A stretch of DNA of 62,389 nt from Bacteroidales bacterium (GCA_012729335.1 JAAYDJ010000008.1:1-62389), one strand, 5' to 3'. Shown: positions 18,077 to 26,668, counted from the first letter of the stretch. Made by a program: numbers and translations. Notes: generated by a model not told the origin, from the letters alone.

Positions 18077-18291
18077 AGATATTCAAGACTCCAGATTCCC
18101 GATTCCCGACTCCTCATTCAAGACTCCCGACTCCCACATTCAAGACTCAAGACTCAAGATTCAAGACTTAAGATTCAAGACTTAAGACTCAAGATTCCCA
18201 CATTCCCGACTCCTCATTCAAGACTCAAGACTCCTCATTCAAGACTCCAGATTCCCACATTCCCGACTCCCGACTCCTCATTCCAGATTCC
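18077..18291. repeat. Degenerate heptamer array rich in GANTC
   Basis: About 215 bp of imperfect 7-bp units of the form GAYTCNN (GACTCAA, GATTCAA, GACTCCC, GATTCCC), interspersed with CATTCNN units. Twenty GANTC pentamers can be counted. The array fills the space between the flotillin gene and the stop codon of the NfeD-like gene (18293-18295). No ORF or stable hairpin is evident. Confidence 0.9.
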
Positions 18292-18292
18292 A

Positions 18293-18862
18293 TTATCTGA
18301 CCAGCAGGATGTCCCCCTTGAGTACTTCGATGACTTCTACCACCTGTCCGGTTTTAAAGCCGTCCGGATCGTCAGTCATCGCCTCGAGGGTTTGCAAGCC
18401 CTGTACCTTGATCTGAATCTGCCCGGTGCCTCCTCTTTTGGGCGGAATGGGGAGATAAACGGTTCCCGACTTCCCAATGGCGTTCCTGATCTTCAGGGTG
18501 CCGTCGTCGCTCAGTTTGCCCATCCCGTAAATCAGGGAGGCCATAATCAGCATCATAACCAGACCAGCAAAAAAGGCCAGCAAGACCGAAGGGAACAACT
18601 TCATCCCCGACCCCAGGCAAACGATCCCGGTCCAGCCGAAAATCGTAAAAAAGGCGATCAGGTTCTTCAGCGTCAGAAATTGAAAATCAATTCCTGTATC
18701 CCCATGGACAGAAGCGTCGCTGTCGCCCGTCGCATCGGCATCCTCGGCACTGAGACCTGTAAAGGTGAGAATGGTCTGCACCAGAAATAGAAGGGAAAAG
18801 GGAATAGCGATACACCAGAAAACCTTCTGGGCCATTGTAAGGGTAATCCACCAGTCTGCCAT
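18293..18862 (-). CDS. NfeD-like membrane protein (flotillin partner)
   Basis: A 189-residue protein starting MADWWITLTMAQKVFW, with one membrane segment near the N terminus, two more at about 65-115 and a C-terminal OB-fold-like domain (about 120-189, beta-rich, ending VVEVIEVLKGDILLVR). This matches the short NfeD/YuaF proteins encoded with flotillins, thought to stabilise or localise the microdomain. An upstream ATG at 18898 would add 12 residues (MHHSEPIIKTKT); the later start is preferred because it gives the usual family N terminus, but the choice is uncertain. The stop adjoins the heptamer array. Confidence 0.8.
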   Translation of the reverse strand: MADWWITLTMAQKVFWCIAIPFSLLFLVQTILTFTGLSAEDADATGDSDASVHGDTGIDFQFLTLKNLIAFFTIFGWTGIVCLGSGMKLFPSVLLAFFAGLVMMLIMASLIYGMGKLSDDGTLKIRNAIGKSGTVYLPIPPKRGGTGQIQIKVQGLQTLEAMTDDPDGFKTGQVVEVIEVLKGDILLVR

Positions 18863-19067
18863 GGTTTTTGTTTTAATGATAGGTTCTGAATGATGCAAGT
18901 TACTCTTTTTCGCCGTAAAAAACCGGACTCTGAGTAACTATCCGGAGAATTTGTCCGCTTTCTCCTTCCGGAATTACACCACCAACAGGAATTGTTTGGC
19001 AGAAGGGTATTGTAATTGGCTGCACATTTCATAACTTCAAGGGTCCAAACCAATAGACACCTCAGCT

Positions 19068-19922
19068 ATGAGAAAATTCAGCAAATCGGGAAAACTGAAA
19101 ACCAAGTTCTACGAATCGGAACTGAAGGAGTTGTTCGTGGAACTGGTCAAGCTACAGAACTGGGTAAAAAGTGAAAAGCTGAAGGTGGTGGTTCTTTTCG
19201 AAGGCCGGGATGCCGCGGGGAAAGGTGCCGTCATCAAAAAGATTGCAGAACCCCTGAATCCCAGGGTGTGCAGGGTAGTCGCCCTGGGAGTCCCCACCGA
19301 AAGGGAAAAAACCCAGTGGTATTTCCAGCGCTATGTGCCCCATTTGCCGGCAGGCGGAGAAATCGTCCTCTTCGACAGGAGCTGGTACAACAGGGCGGGC
19401 GTGGAAAAGGTCATGGGATTCTGCACCGAGGAGGAATACTGGGAATTCCTCCGTTCGTGCCCCAGCTTCGAACGCATGCTGATGCGCTCCGGAATCATCA
19501 TTATTAAATACTGGTTTTCGGTCAGCGAGGAAGAACAGGAGAAGCGGTTCCGCAACAGGATCACCGACCCTACCAAAAGGTGGAAATTCAGTCCCATGGA
19601 TATTGTTTCCCGCGAAAAATGGGTGGAATACTCCAAAGCCAAGGATGAGATGTTCTCCTACACCGACACCAAACAAACCCCCTGGTTCGTGGTGGAAAGC
19701 GATGACAAGAAAAAGGCACAACTCAATTGTATACGCCATCTCCTTTCTATGATTCCTTACCAGGATGTGGAACTGCCCAAACTGGAACTGGGACCCCGCC
19801 CCAAACAAGGCGGCTATGTGCGGCCCCCCATTTCGGAACAGACTTTCGTCCCCGACTGTTATATCATGACAGAAGAGGACCGGCGAAAAACTGAAGAGGA
19901 AGAGGAGGAAGATGAGGCTTAA
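19068..19922 (+). CDS. Polyphosphate kinase 2
   Basis: A 284-residue PPK2-family enzyme using polyphosphate to phosphorylate nucleotides (NDP or NMP; the subclass is not decided here). Walker A is FEGRDAAGKGAVIK (about 43-56) and the Walker B/lid region contains FDRSWYNRAGVEKVMGF; DPTKRWKFSPMD is also conserved. It is a single-domain enzyme of normal length with a Glu-rich tail (EEEEEEDE). It stands alone and is transcribed away from the flotillin pair; no neighbouring ppk1 or ppx gene was seen. Confidence 0.93.
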   Translation: MRKFSKSGKLKTKFYESELKELFVELVKLQNWVKSEKLKVVVLFEGRDAAGKGAVIKKIAEPLNPRVCRVVALGVPTEREKTQWYFQRYVPHLPAGGEIVLFDRSWYNRAGVEKVMGFCTEEEYWEFLRSCPSFERMLMRSGIIIIKYWFSVSEEEQEKRFRNRITDPTKRWKFSPMDIVSREKWVEYSKAKDEMFSYTDTKQTPWFVVESDDKKKAQLNCIRHLLSMIPYQDVELPKLELGPRPKQGGYVRPPISEQTFVPDCYIMTEEDRRKTEEEEEEDEA

Positions 19923-20050
19923 TCCGGCAAGGGCTTCCACCAGTCAGACAGCGTAAAAGACGGCAGTCATAGGGCAGGATTCCCGGTTGCAGAAAGAAGG
20001 TCTCCGGCAGCAGCCAGCTGGCTTTTTCATCAGTCAGACAGCTGGCTTTC

Positions 20051-20096
20051 CGGTTGTCAGAGGGCAGGTTTTCCGGTTGTCAGAGGGCAGGTTTTC
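20051..20096. repeat. 23-bp direct repeat, two tandem copies
   Basis: A 23-bp unit beginning CGGTTGTCAGAGGGCAGG occurs at 20051-20073 and 20074-20096. The stop codon of the minus-strand HsdR_N-like gene (20080-20082) lies inside the second copy. Related shorter pieces (CAGTCAGACAG, AGCTGGCTTT) are scattered through 19940-20050. Confidence 0.9.
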
Positions 20097-20568
20097 CATC
20101 CGGGCGGGGGGAGTCGCCTGTCATTTCCGCGAATTCAGGGATTTGTACGAGATACTCGGCTTTGTGGATTTCAAAGTCGATCCTGCACATAAAATGGGTT
20201 AATCCATTGGAAACCAATAAATAGGGGGCCTTTAGCACACTGTTGTAGCGGATTGCCTGGTTAAAAGCTTCCTGGGTAATGGCCACCCCCGGAGCCTTAA
20301 ACTCCCCCACCAGCAAGGGATTCCCTTTGCGGTCATAGACCAGCAGGTCAAAGCGCTGGGGCAATCCATTGACCTCCACCTTTCGTTCCACGGCCATCAG
20401 GGGTACAGGAAACCCCCTTTCCTTTTCCAGAAACCGGAGGAACCGCTGCCTGACCCCCTCCTCGGGAGTCAGCCTGACCCAGCGACGCCTGTGCACATCA
20501 AATATCAACCGGTCTCCCCCGTGATCTTTGGTCCGAAAAGTATACTCAGGTAATTGCAGATTTTGCAT
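20080..20568 (-). CDS. HsdR N-terminal-like (PD-(D/E)XK fold) protein
   Basis: A 162-residue protein resembling the N-terminal nuclease-fold domain of type I restriction subunit HsdR. The core RFDLLVYDRKGNPLLVGEFKAP (about 74-95; key residues D76 and the E-x-K of GEFK) matches the PD-(D/E)XK pattern. There is no helicase domain and no hsdS/hsdM gene nearby, so it is not a restriction system. Small proteins like this sit next to holA and amn in many Bacteroidota, as here, which hints at a housekeeping role in DNA metabolism; the role is unknown. The last residues and the stop fall inside a 23-bp tandem repeat. Confidence 0.8.
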   Translation of the reverse strand: MQNLQLPEYTFRTKDHGGDRLIFDVHRRRWVRLTPEEGVRQRFLRFLEKERGFPVPLMAVERKVEVNGLPQRFDLLVYDRKGNPLLVGEFKAPGVAITQEAFNQAIRYNSVLKAPYLLVSNGLTHFMCRIDFEIHKAEYLVQIPEFAEMTGDSPRPDGKPAL

Positions 20569-20595
20569 GGTTCCCCATCCAAATTGTTATTTTTG
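20564..20595 (+). promoter_or_regulatory. Putative promoter of the amn-holA-rhomboid-aminotransferase operon
   Basis: TTG at 20564-20566 and a perfect -7 box TATTTTTG at 20588-20595 are 21 bp apart. The box lies about 50 bp before the amn ATG. The -33 part overlaps the start of the divergent HsdR_N-like gene. Confidence 0.6.
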
Positions 20596-20645
20596 TCAAG
20601 CTATAGGCAAAACGAAAGTAACAATATTTCCAAAGAGTCTGAAGT

Positions 20646-21416
20646 ATGAAGACGAAAGAAGAAATCGTGGCCAACTGGTTACCCCGTTATACAGGTCTGG
20701 CACTCGAAGAGTTCGGGCAATATATTCTGCTCACCAACTTCCAGCTGTATGTGGAGATGTTTGCCCAGCGGTTTAATGTTCCGGTGATGGGCGACAAGCG
20801 GAACATGCCTTCGGCCACGGCCGAGGGGATGACCATCATCAACTTCGGTATGGGAAGCCCCAACGCGGCCACCGTCATGGACCTGCTCAGCGCCATTATG
20901 CCCAAGGGGGTTCTTTTCCTGGGCAAGTGCGGCGGACTCAAATCAAAAAACAAACTGGGTGATCTCATCCTGCCCATTGCGGCCATCCGCAGCGACGGAA
21001 CCTCCAACGATTACCTTCCCCCTGAGATCCCTGCCCTCCCCGCCTTCAACCTCCAGCGGGCGGTGTCCCACGTCATCCGTGACAGAGGACTCGACTACTG
21101 GACCGGAACCGTCTTCACCACCAATAAAAGGGTGTGGGAATGGGATGAAAGGTTTAAGAAATACCTTGAAAAGACCCGCGCCATGGCTATTGACATGGAA
21201 ACCGCCACCATCTTCATTGTCGGCTTCGCCAATTCCATCCCTTCCGGAGCGCTCCTGCTCGTCTCCGACCAGCCCATGATTTCCACCGGCGTAAAAACCG
21301 AAGCAAGCGACCAGAAGGTGACCACCCTTTTTGTCGAGAACCATCTTAACGTCGGCATCGAATCGCTCCTGGAAATTAAAAACAACGGCCAGTCGGTCAA
21401 ACACCTTAAATTCTGA
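20646..21416 (+). CDS. amn: AMP nucleosidase
   Basis: A 256-residue enzyme of the nucleoside phosphorylase fold, short AMN type, hydrolysing AMP to adenine and ribose 5-phosphate. Supporting stretches are INFGMGSPNAATVMDLLSA (phosphate/ribose site), LFLGKCGGLKSK, MAIDMETATIFIVGF (the ME-T of the ribose site) and LLLVSDQPM with the purine-site Asp. The N-terminal regulatory domain of the long E. coli enzyme is absent, as usual in Bacteroidota. It is the first gene of a tight operon: one base separates its stop from the holA start. Confidence 0.9.
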   Translation: MKTKEEIVANWLPRYTGLALEEFGQYILLTNFQLYVEMFAQRFNVPVMGDKRNMPSATAEGMTIINFGMGSPNAATVMDLLSAIMPKGVLFLGKCGGLKSKNKLGDLILPIAAIRSDGTSNDYLPPEIPALPAFNLQRAVSHVIRDRGLDYWTGTVFTTNKRVWEWDERFKKYLEKTRAMAIDMETATIFIVGFANSIPSGALLLVSDQPMISTGVKTEASDQKVTTLFVENHLNVGIESLLEIKNNGQSVKHLKF

Positions 21417-21417
21417 C

Positions 21418-22419
21418 ATGGAACACGAACAGATTCTGGCCAGCCTTAAAAACAAAATCTACCATCCTGTCTATTTTCTGTGCGGGGAAGAACCTTATTA
21501 CGCCGACATGATTTCCGACTATATCGAGCACAACCTGCTGCCGGAAGCGGAGAAGAGTTTCAACCAGACTGTTTTTTACGGCAAGGATACCGATCTCACC
21601 ACCGTCATCGAAGCCTCACGCCGATATCCCATGATGGCCAACCACCAGGTGATCATCGTCAAGGAAGCCCAGGCCTGGAAGAACCTCAAACTGCTGGTCA
21701 AATACCTGGAGGCCCCCATGAAATCCACCATCCTGGTCATCAATTACAAATATGCCAAACCCGACGGGCGCACCCCAGAAGCCAAGGAAATTCAGAAAAA
21801 AACCGTCTATCTCGAAACCAAAAAACTCCGCGACTACCAGGTTCCCGCCTGGGTCGACCAATATGTCAAATCAAAGGGATCGGCCATCACCCCTCAGGCC
21901 TCCCAGATGCTCACCGATTTTCTGGGCACTGACCTGAGCAAAATTGCCAATGAACTGAATAAGCTCTTCCTGGTCGTCCCACCGGGCCAGCGGATCACCC
22001 CCGACGAGGTGGAGAAAAACATCGGCATCAGCAAGGAGTACAACGCTTTCGAACTCACCGACGCCCTGGGATCTGGCAATATCCTCAAAGCCAACCGCAT
22101 CGTCAACTATTTCGGAGCCAATCCCAGCGCCTGTCCCATGCAACCAACCATGGGCGTTCTCTTCTCCTATTTTGTCAAACTTTTCAAATACCACTTCCTG
22201 CCCGACAAATCGGATAAAGCAGTCGCCTCAGCCCTGGGCGTCAACCCCTATATCGTCAGAAATTATACCGAACCCGCCAGGCGTTACGGCAAAACCAGGC
22301 TTTTCGAAATCTTCGGCATTCTCAGGGAATATGATCTGAAAAGCAAGGGCCTGGGAACATCAGGTGGGGTCGGACAGGGTGAACTGCTTAAGGAAATGGT
22401 ATATAAAATCATGCACTGA
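21418..22419 (+). CDS. holA: DNA polymerase III subunit delta
   Basis: A 333-residue clamp-loader delta subunit. PVYFLCGEEPYYADMISDYIE at the N terminus replaces a P-loop in this non-ATPase AAA+ subunit; LETKKLRDYQVPAWVDQYVKSKG and FLGTDLSKIANELNKL are typical. It opens the sliding clamp during replication. The ATG at 21418 lies one base after the amn stop and gives the normal length; a longer in-frame reading from 21331 would overlap amn and is rejected. The gene ends one base before the rhomboid ATG, so translation is probably coupled. Confidence 0.93.
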   Translation: MEHEQILASLKNKIYHPVYFLCGEEPYYADMISDYIEHNLLPEAEKSFNQTVFYGKDTDLTTVIEASRRYPMMANHQVIIVKEAQAWKNLKLLVKYLEAPMKSTILVINYKYAKPDGRTPEAKEIQKKTVYLETKKLRDYQVPAWVDQYVKSKGSAITPQASQMLTDFLGTDLSKIANELNKLFLVVPPGQRITPDEVEKNIGISKEYNAFELTDALGSGNILKANRIVNYFGANPSACPMQPTMGVLFSYFVKLFKYHFLPDKSDKAVASALGVNPYIVRNYTEPARRYGKTRLFEIFGILREYDLKSKGLGTSGGVGQGELLKEMVYKIMH

Positions 22420-22420
22420 G

Positions 22421-23032
22421 ATGATCACCTGGATTCTGATCGCCCTGACCACCTTCGTCTCCTGGATGGCCTTCAACAACCCAGGCCTGCTCGGGAAAAT
22501 GCAATTCAACGCCGCCAGGATCATCCACGGGAAAGAGTATTACCGCCTGGTAAGCCATGTCATGGTCCATGCCTCCTGGTCCCACCTTTTCGTCAACATG
22601 CTGGTTCTCTTCTTTTTCGGGAGGGCGGTGGAATCGTATCTGGTCTATTTCTTCGGAAACAAATCGACGGCCATCTTTCTGCTCCTTTACATCGGAGGAA
22701 CCCTGGCCTCCAACCTCTGGTCGCTCTACAAACACCGCAACAACTATTATTACAATGCCATCGGTGCCTCCGGGGCCGTCTCTGCAGTCCTCTTCTCCTT
22801 TATCTTCCTTAATCCCTGGGAAAAACTCTACTTCTTCGGCTTGCTGCCCATTCCCGGCATCCTCTTTGCCGCAGGCTACCTGGCCTATTCCTGGCACATG
22901 GGGAGAAAGGAGTCCGACCATATCGCCCACGATTCCCATTTTCTGGGAGCCGTCTTCGGCTTCTTCTTCCTGGCGCTTTTCAAGCCTTCGCTGCTCCGCC
23001 ATTTCATTGACCAGCTCTTCATGCTGATATAA
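22421..23032 (+). CDS. Rhomboid-family intramembrane serine protease
   Basis: A 203-residue six-helix membrane protein. The catalytic Ser is in IGASGAVSAVLFSFI (GASG) and the catalytic His in HDSHFLGAVFGFF; the HASWSHLFVNMLVLFFFG region is the conserved second-helix motif with the oxyanion-site His and Asn. It should cleave transmembrane substrates within the inner membrane. The start at 22421 follows the holA stop by one base. Confidence 0.92.
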   Translation: MITWILIALTTFVSWMAFNNPGLLGKMQFNAARIIHGKEYYRLVSHVMVHASWSHLFVNMLVLFFFGRAVESYLVYFFGNKSTAIFLLLYIGGTLASNLWSLYKHRNNYYYNAIGASGAVSAVLFSFIFLNPWEKLYFFGLLPIPGILFAAGYLAYSWHMGRKESDHIAHDSHFLGAVFGFFFLALFKPSLLRHFIDQLFMLI

Positions 23033-23042
23033 CCGGGCAACC

Positions 23043-23870
23043 ATGCATTTCATCATCAGAGAGGGGACCATCATCAGAAACGAAGGTGCCGGCACCGCAG
23101 AACTTGAGGCCGGCACGGAGCTTCCCGTCCACGAGGAATTCTGGTTTGCCCACGGCAACCTTCCCTTTTTCGAAGCACACCTCCAGAGGGTGGAAGAACT
23201 CCTGGGGTTCTTCGGACAGCCGTGGCCCGATGACCTCCCCCCGGGGCATGAGATCAAAAGGCTCTTTCTAAGGCTGGTTAACAAAAACAAAGCCTTTATG
23301 GGGGGCTGGGTAAAAGCCGAATTCCGCTTCTCACCTGTAAAAACCCGGCTTAACGCCATGGTGGTACCCCACCCGGAGAGGCAGTTTCCCCTGGATCCGG
23401 AGGGCCGGACAGGCTTTATCTCCCCGTTTGTAAAGTTTTCCCGCGATCCCCTGGCCAGGTTTCCCCTGGCCTCAAAACCGCTGCGCGACCTGGAACAGTT
23501 CCGGAGAGAAACCCTTTCCGGAGCCATCCCCCTCTTCCTCAATGAGAAAGGGGTTCTCACCGAGGCCGCCGGTGCCGCGCTTTACTGCATCAGAAAAAAT
23601 ACCCTGCTGACCCCGGCACCCTCCACAGGATGCCTCCGGACCCTTTACCACGACCACCTCCTGCGCGCAGCCAGCCAAACCGGATTTCAAACCACTGAAA
23701 CCGACCAGCTCACCCCCTCAGACCTCGCCGGATGCGAAGAGGTATTCACCCTCTCGGAAGGTGAAGGATTCAGGTGGCTCTCAGGCATTGGAGATAAAAG
23801 ATTCGTCAGAACCAAAACCAACCTGATCGGAAAGCAGTTTAACCGCAGCACCTTCCCTCTGCAGGGCTGA
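23043..23870 (+). CDS. Class IV aminotransferase-fold protein
   Basis: A 275-residue protein of the PLP fold-type IV family (IlvE, PabC, D-amino acid aminotransferase). Lys in LASKPLRDLEQFR is the candidate Schiff-base residue, and GVLTEAAGAALYCIRKNTLLTP carries the Glu that pairs with the PLP nitrogen. The usual motifs are weakly conserved, so substrate is not inferred; a PabC-like lyase or an aminotransferase are both possible. It is the last gene of the amn operon, starting 10 bp after the rhomboid stop, and is convergent with yqgE. Confidence 0.75.
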   Translation: MHFIIREGTIIRNEGAGTAELEAGTELPVHEEFWFAHGNLPFFEAHLQRVEELLGFFGQPWPDDLPPGHEIKRLFLRLVNKNKAFMGGWVKAEFRFSPVKTRLNAMVVPHPERQFPLDPEGRTGFISPFVKFSRDPLARFPLASKPLRDLEQFRRETLSGAIPLFLNEKGVLTEAAGAALYCIRKNTLLTPAPSTGCLRTLYHDHLLRAASQTGFQTTETDQLTPSDLAGCEEVFTLSEGEGFRWLSGIGDKRFVRTKTNLIGKQFNRSTFPLQG

Positions 23871-23954
23871 ATACCTGAAAAACGGGATTTACCATGATCG
23901 ACGGGGGGTCCCCCTGCCGCATGACTGGGTTTTACCAGAAAGAAATGGGAAAGA

Positions 23955-24545
23955 TCAGTTCAGGGAGGGATTTTCAGGAAAATTCTCCCAAATGGAGTAA
24001 CGTTTGCCCACTTTTCTGACAAACTGCGCCCAGGCTTCGGCGCCCAGCTCTTCCATGACCAGGCTGCTGTCGACATCATTCACCAGCCAGGAATCTTCCC
24101 TGATCTCCCGTTCGAGCTGCCCGGCATCCCACCCTGAATACCCCAGGAAAAAACGGACCTCCCCGCGATGGATGATCCCCAGGTTGATCAGCTTCTTTAC
24201 TTCATTGAAATCTCCGCCCCAATGAATGTCGTCCAGCACATGAATGCTTCCGGGAATCAGATCGGCCCTCCGGTGTATGAAATAAATCGAATCGGTCGAC
24301 ACCGGCCCGCCCATGAACACATCGGCTTCAAACTCCTCAAAGCCAGAAATATAATCCTGAATCTGAAGCTCCGCCTTTTTGTTCAGAATGAACCCGATGC
24401 TCCCCTTCCGGCCATGCGCCACCAGCAGAATCACAGCACGGTTGAAAAAGTTCCCGGGCAGGAATGGCTCCGAGATGAGCACCCGCCCCTTGCGGGGAAC
24501 CATGTTGTTCGACTTAATCTTAAATATGTCAGGATTGAAGTTCAT
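23955..24545 (-). CDS. YqgE/AlgH family protein
   Basis: A 196-residue member of the YqgE/AlgH family: GRVLISEPFLPGNFFNRAVILL, then GSIGFILNKK, FMGGPVSTDSIYFIH and the RFFLGYSGWDAGQLERE segment. The family function is unsettled despite the historical link of AlgH to alginate regulation. It is single-copy and usual in this neighbourhood in Bacteroidota. An inverted repeat lies just upstream of its start (24548-24606). Confidence 0.93.
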   Translation of the reverse strand: MNFNPDIFKIKSNNMVPRKGRVLISEPFLPGNFFNRAVILLVAHGRKGSIGFILNKKAELQIQDYISGFEEFEADVFMGGPVSTDSIYFIHRRADLIPGSIHVLDDIHWGGDFNEVKKLINLGIIHRGEVRFFLGYSGWDAGQLEREIREDSWLVNDVDSSLVMEELGAEAWAQFVRKVGKRYSIWENFPENPSLN

Positions 24546-24547
24546 TC

Positions 24548-24606
24548 ATGCGCTCTTATCACCCACAATATATAGAAAATAATGGATTCCGCAAAAAAGA
24601 GCGCAT
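24548..24606. promoter_or_regulatory. Perfect 10-bp inverted repeat in the yqgE leader
   Basis: ATGCGCTCTT at 24548-24557 and AAGAGCGCAT at 24597-24606 are exact inverted copies 39 bp apart, immediately upstream of the yqgE start on the minus strand. The spacing suits a looped operator or a long-range RNA stem. No full TAnnTTTG box is seen between them. Confidence 0.4.
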
Positions 24607-24640
24607 CCCATTTTATGGTATGACAGGAATTTAATAACAA

Positions 24641-24675
24641 TGGCCGGCACCATCTCAAGAGGATGATGCCGGCCA
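24641..24675 (-). terminator. Hairpin terminator after divIC-like gene
   Basis: TGGCCGGCA (24641-24649) pairs with TGCCGGCCA (24667-24675), with further CATC/GATG pairing inside. It follows the septum-formation gene on the minus strand; the downstream tract is only moderately T-rich. Confidence 0.55.
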
Positions 24676-24686
24676 CCTGATTCCTT

Positions 24687-24992
24687 TTATTCCTCGACCA
24701 CCAGAAAGAGATCCTCGTCGGGCCGGGTCATGTTAAACTGTTCACGGGCATATTTCTCCAGGTTGTCCACCCCTGACCGGAGTTCTTCCATCTTGAGGTT
24801 GTCGGCCTCAATCTTTTCGCGGTAAAAGGCCCGCTGCTCCTTCAGGGCTTTCAGCCTCTGCTTGTTGCGCCGGTGCTGGACCAGATTGTTCTGGTCAAAG
24901 AAACTGATCCATACCGCAAACAAAATGAGGGCAATCATATATTTGTTTCTCAGCAACTTGCTGTTCCGCAATTTTTTCAGCAGAGGCTTCAT
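24687..24992 (-). CDS. FtsB/DivIC-family cell division protein
   Basis: A 101-residue bitopic protein: a short basic N terminus, one membrane helix (about 19-35, MIALILFAVWISFF), then a coiled coil (about 40-80) and the NLEKYAREQFNMTRPDED segment that is diagnostic of FtsB/DivIC. It should bridge FtsL and FtsQ/DivIB in the divisome. No other division gene is adjacent. Confidence 0.88.
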   Translation of the reverse strand: MKPLLKKLRNSKLLRNKYMIALILFAVWISFFDQNNLVQHRRNKQRLKALKEQRAFYREKIEADNLKMEELRSGVDNLEKYAREQFNMTRPDEDLFLVVEE

Positions 24993-25030
24993 GGAACCAT
25001 GGATTTATGATGCCAAGATACGAAAAAATC

Positions 25031-26668
25031 CTATTGCTTGTCGGGCGCAAAATTCGGATACAGATATTGGTGAGGAGGATTGAAATTCTCCTTGATGGTT
25101 CTGATGTTTACCCAACGGAGCAGGTTAAAGAGTGACCCGGCCTTGTCGTTGGTACCCGAACCGCGTGCTCCCCCGAAGGGCTGCTGGCCAACAACAGCCC
25201 CCGTAGGCTTGTCGTTGATGTAGAAATTTCCGGCCGCATTCTGCAAACGTTGCGTGTATTTCTCGATGTGATAGCGGTTCTGGGAGAAAATAGCCCCCGT
25301 CAGCGCATAAATCGACGTGCGGTCAAGAATATCCAGTGTTTCGTCGAGCTTTTCATCTTCATAGACATAAACGGTCAGCACTGGTCCGAAAAGCTCCTCT
25401 TCCATGGTGATGTAGTCGGGTTTGAAAGCCTGGATCACCGTTGGCTCTATGAAGTATCCCACCGATTTGTCGCACCCTCCGCCAAAGATCACTTCAGCAT
25501 CCTGATCGGCTTCCGCCTGCCTGATGAATCCGCACAGCTTATCAAATGAGCTTTCATCGATGACGGCATTCACAAAGTTGGTGAAATCCTCGGGAGGTCC
25601 CATTTTCACTTCTGCGAGCATCTTGCCGACCCTCTCCCTGACATCCGGCCAGATAGAGGCTGGAATGTATGCACGTGAAGCTGCGGAACACTTCTGGCCC
25701 TGGTATTCAAAGGCCCCTCTGACCATGGCCACCGCCAGCGCCTGCCTGTCAGCCGTGGCATCGGCAAAGATAAAGTCCTTGCCGCCGGTTTCTCCCACAA
25801 TCCGGGGATATGACTTGTACTTGTAAATATTCTCGCCGATCTTTTTCCATACCGACTGGAAGACCCCCGTGGATCCCGTGAAATGGATCCCCGCGAAATC
25901 GGGATGCGTCAGCACCACATCGGCACCCACAGGCCCTGAAACAAACACCAGGTTGATCACCCCGTCGGGGACACCCGCCTCACGGAAAATATCCATGATG
26001 ACCCCTGCGGAATAGACGGCGGTCTTGGAGGGTTTCCATACCACCACATTGCCCATCAGGGCAGGAGCGGCCGGCAGATTACCCGCGATGGAGGTAAAAT
26101 TAAAGGGGGTTAGGGCATAGACAAACCCCTCTAAAGGCCTGAATTCGTTATAGTTCCAGATCCCTCTGGCCGACTCGGGCTGCATCTGGTAGATACGGGT
26201 CATCTCCCGCACCCCGAACCGGAAAAAATCGGCGAGTTCACAGGCTGCATCGATCTCCGCCTGGTAGGCATTCTTGGATTGCCCCAGCATGGTTGCCGCA
26301 TTCATCCTGGCACGGTAAGGCCCCGCCAGCAAATCAGCGGCCTTCAGGAAAATGCTGGCCCGGTGCTCCCAGGAGAGAGCCGCCCAGGCCTCCCGGGCCG
26401 CCATGGCTGCCTCAATGGCCATCCGTACATGCGTGGCATCGCCCTGGTGGTAATACCCCAGCGTGTGGCCAATCTCATGCGGAGGAAACATCCGTTCCAG
26501 CTTACCCGACTTCACTTCCCTGCCGCCTATCACCATGGGCAACTCCACTTCCCTGCCCCTGAGTTCCCTCAGCGCCGCCTGTAACTCACTCCGCTCCCGG
26601 CTCCCCGGAACAAAACTTAATACCGGCTCATTCACTGCCACCGGAACATTGTAAAACCCTTTGCTCAT
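25031..26668 (-). CDS. pruA: L-glutamate gamma-semialdehyde (1-pyrroline-5-carboxylate) dehydrogenase
   Basis: A 545-residue class 4-like aldehyde dehydrogenase oxidising glutamate semialdehyde to glutamate in proline/arginine breakdown. FTGSTGVFQSVWKKIG is the cofactor loop, VGETGGKDFIFA carries the general-base Glu, and QGQKCSAASRAYIP carries the catalytic Cys. NDKPTGAVVGQQPFGG with GSGTNDKAG near the C terminus is the P5CDH signature. The proline dehydrogenase domain of bifunctional PutA is absent, so a separate enzyme must exist elsewhere. The gene has its own promoter with operator-like half-sites upstream (26709-26755). Confidence 0.95.
   Translation of the reverse strand: MSKGFYNVPVAVNEPVLSFVPGSRERSELQAALRELRGREVELPMVIGGREVKSGKLERMFPPHEIGHTLGYYHQGDATHVRMAIEAAMAAREAWAALSWEHRASIFLKAADLLAGPYRARMNAATMLGQSKNAYQAEIDAACELADFFRFGVREMTRIYQMQPESARGIWNYNEFRPLEGFVYALTPFNFTSIAGNLPAAPALMGNVVVWKPSKTAVYSAGVIMDIFREAGVPDGVINLVFVSGPVGADVVLTHPDFAGIHFTGSTGVFQSVWKKIGENIYKYKSYPRIVGETGGKDFIFADATADRQALAVAMVRGAFEYQGQKCSAASRAYIPASIWPDVRERVGKMLAEVKMGPPEDFTNFVNAVIDESSFDKLCGFIRQAEADQDAEVIFGGGCDKSVGYFIEPTVIQAFKPDYITMEEELFGPVLTVYVYEDEKLDETLDILDRTSIYALTGAIFSQNRYHIEKYTQRLQNAAGNFYINDKPTGAVVGQQPFGGARGSGTNDKAGSLFNLLRWVNIRTIKENFNPPHQYLYPNFAPDKQ

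Noticed and set aside
20080-20568. Type I restriction system
   Set aside because: Only the short N-terminal-like domain is present; there is no helicase, hsdM or hsdS.
22409-23560. Long antisense open frame over rhomboid and aminotransferase genes
   Set aside because: The rhomboid and class IV folds on the plus strand are recognisable; the antisense protein is not.
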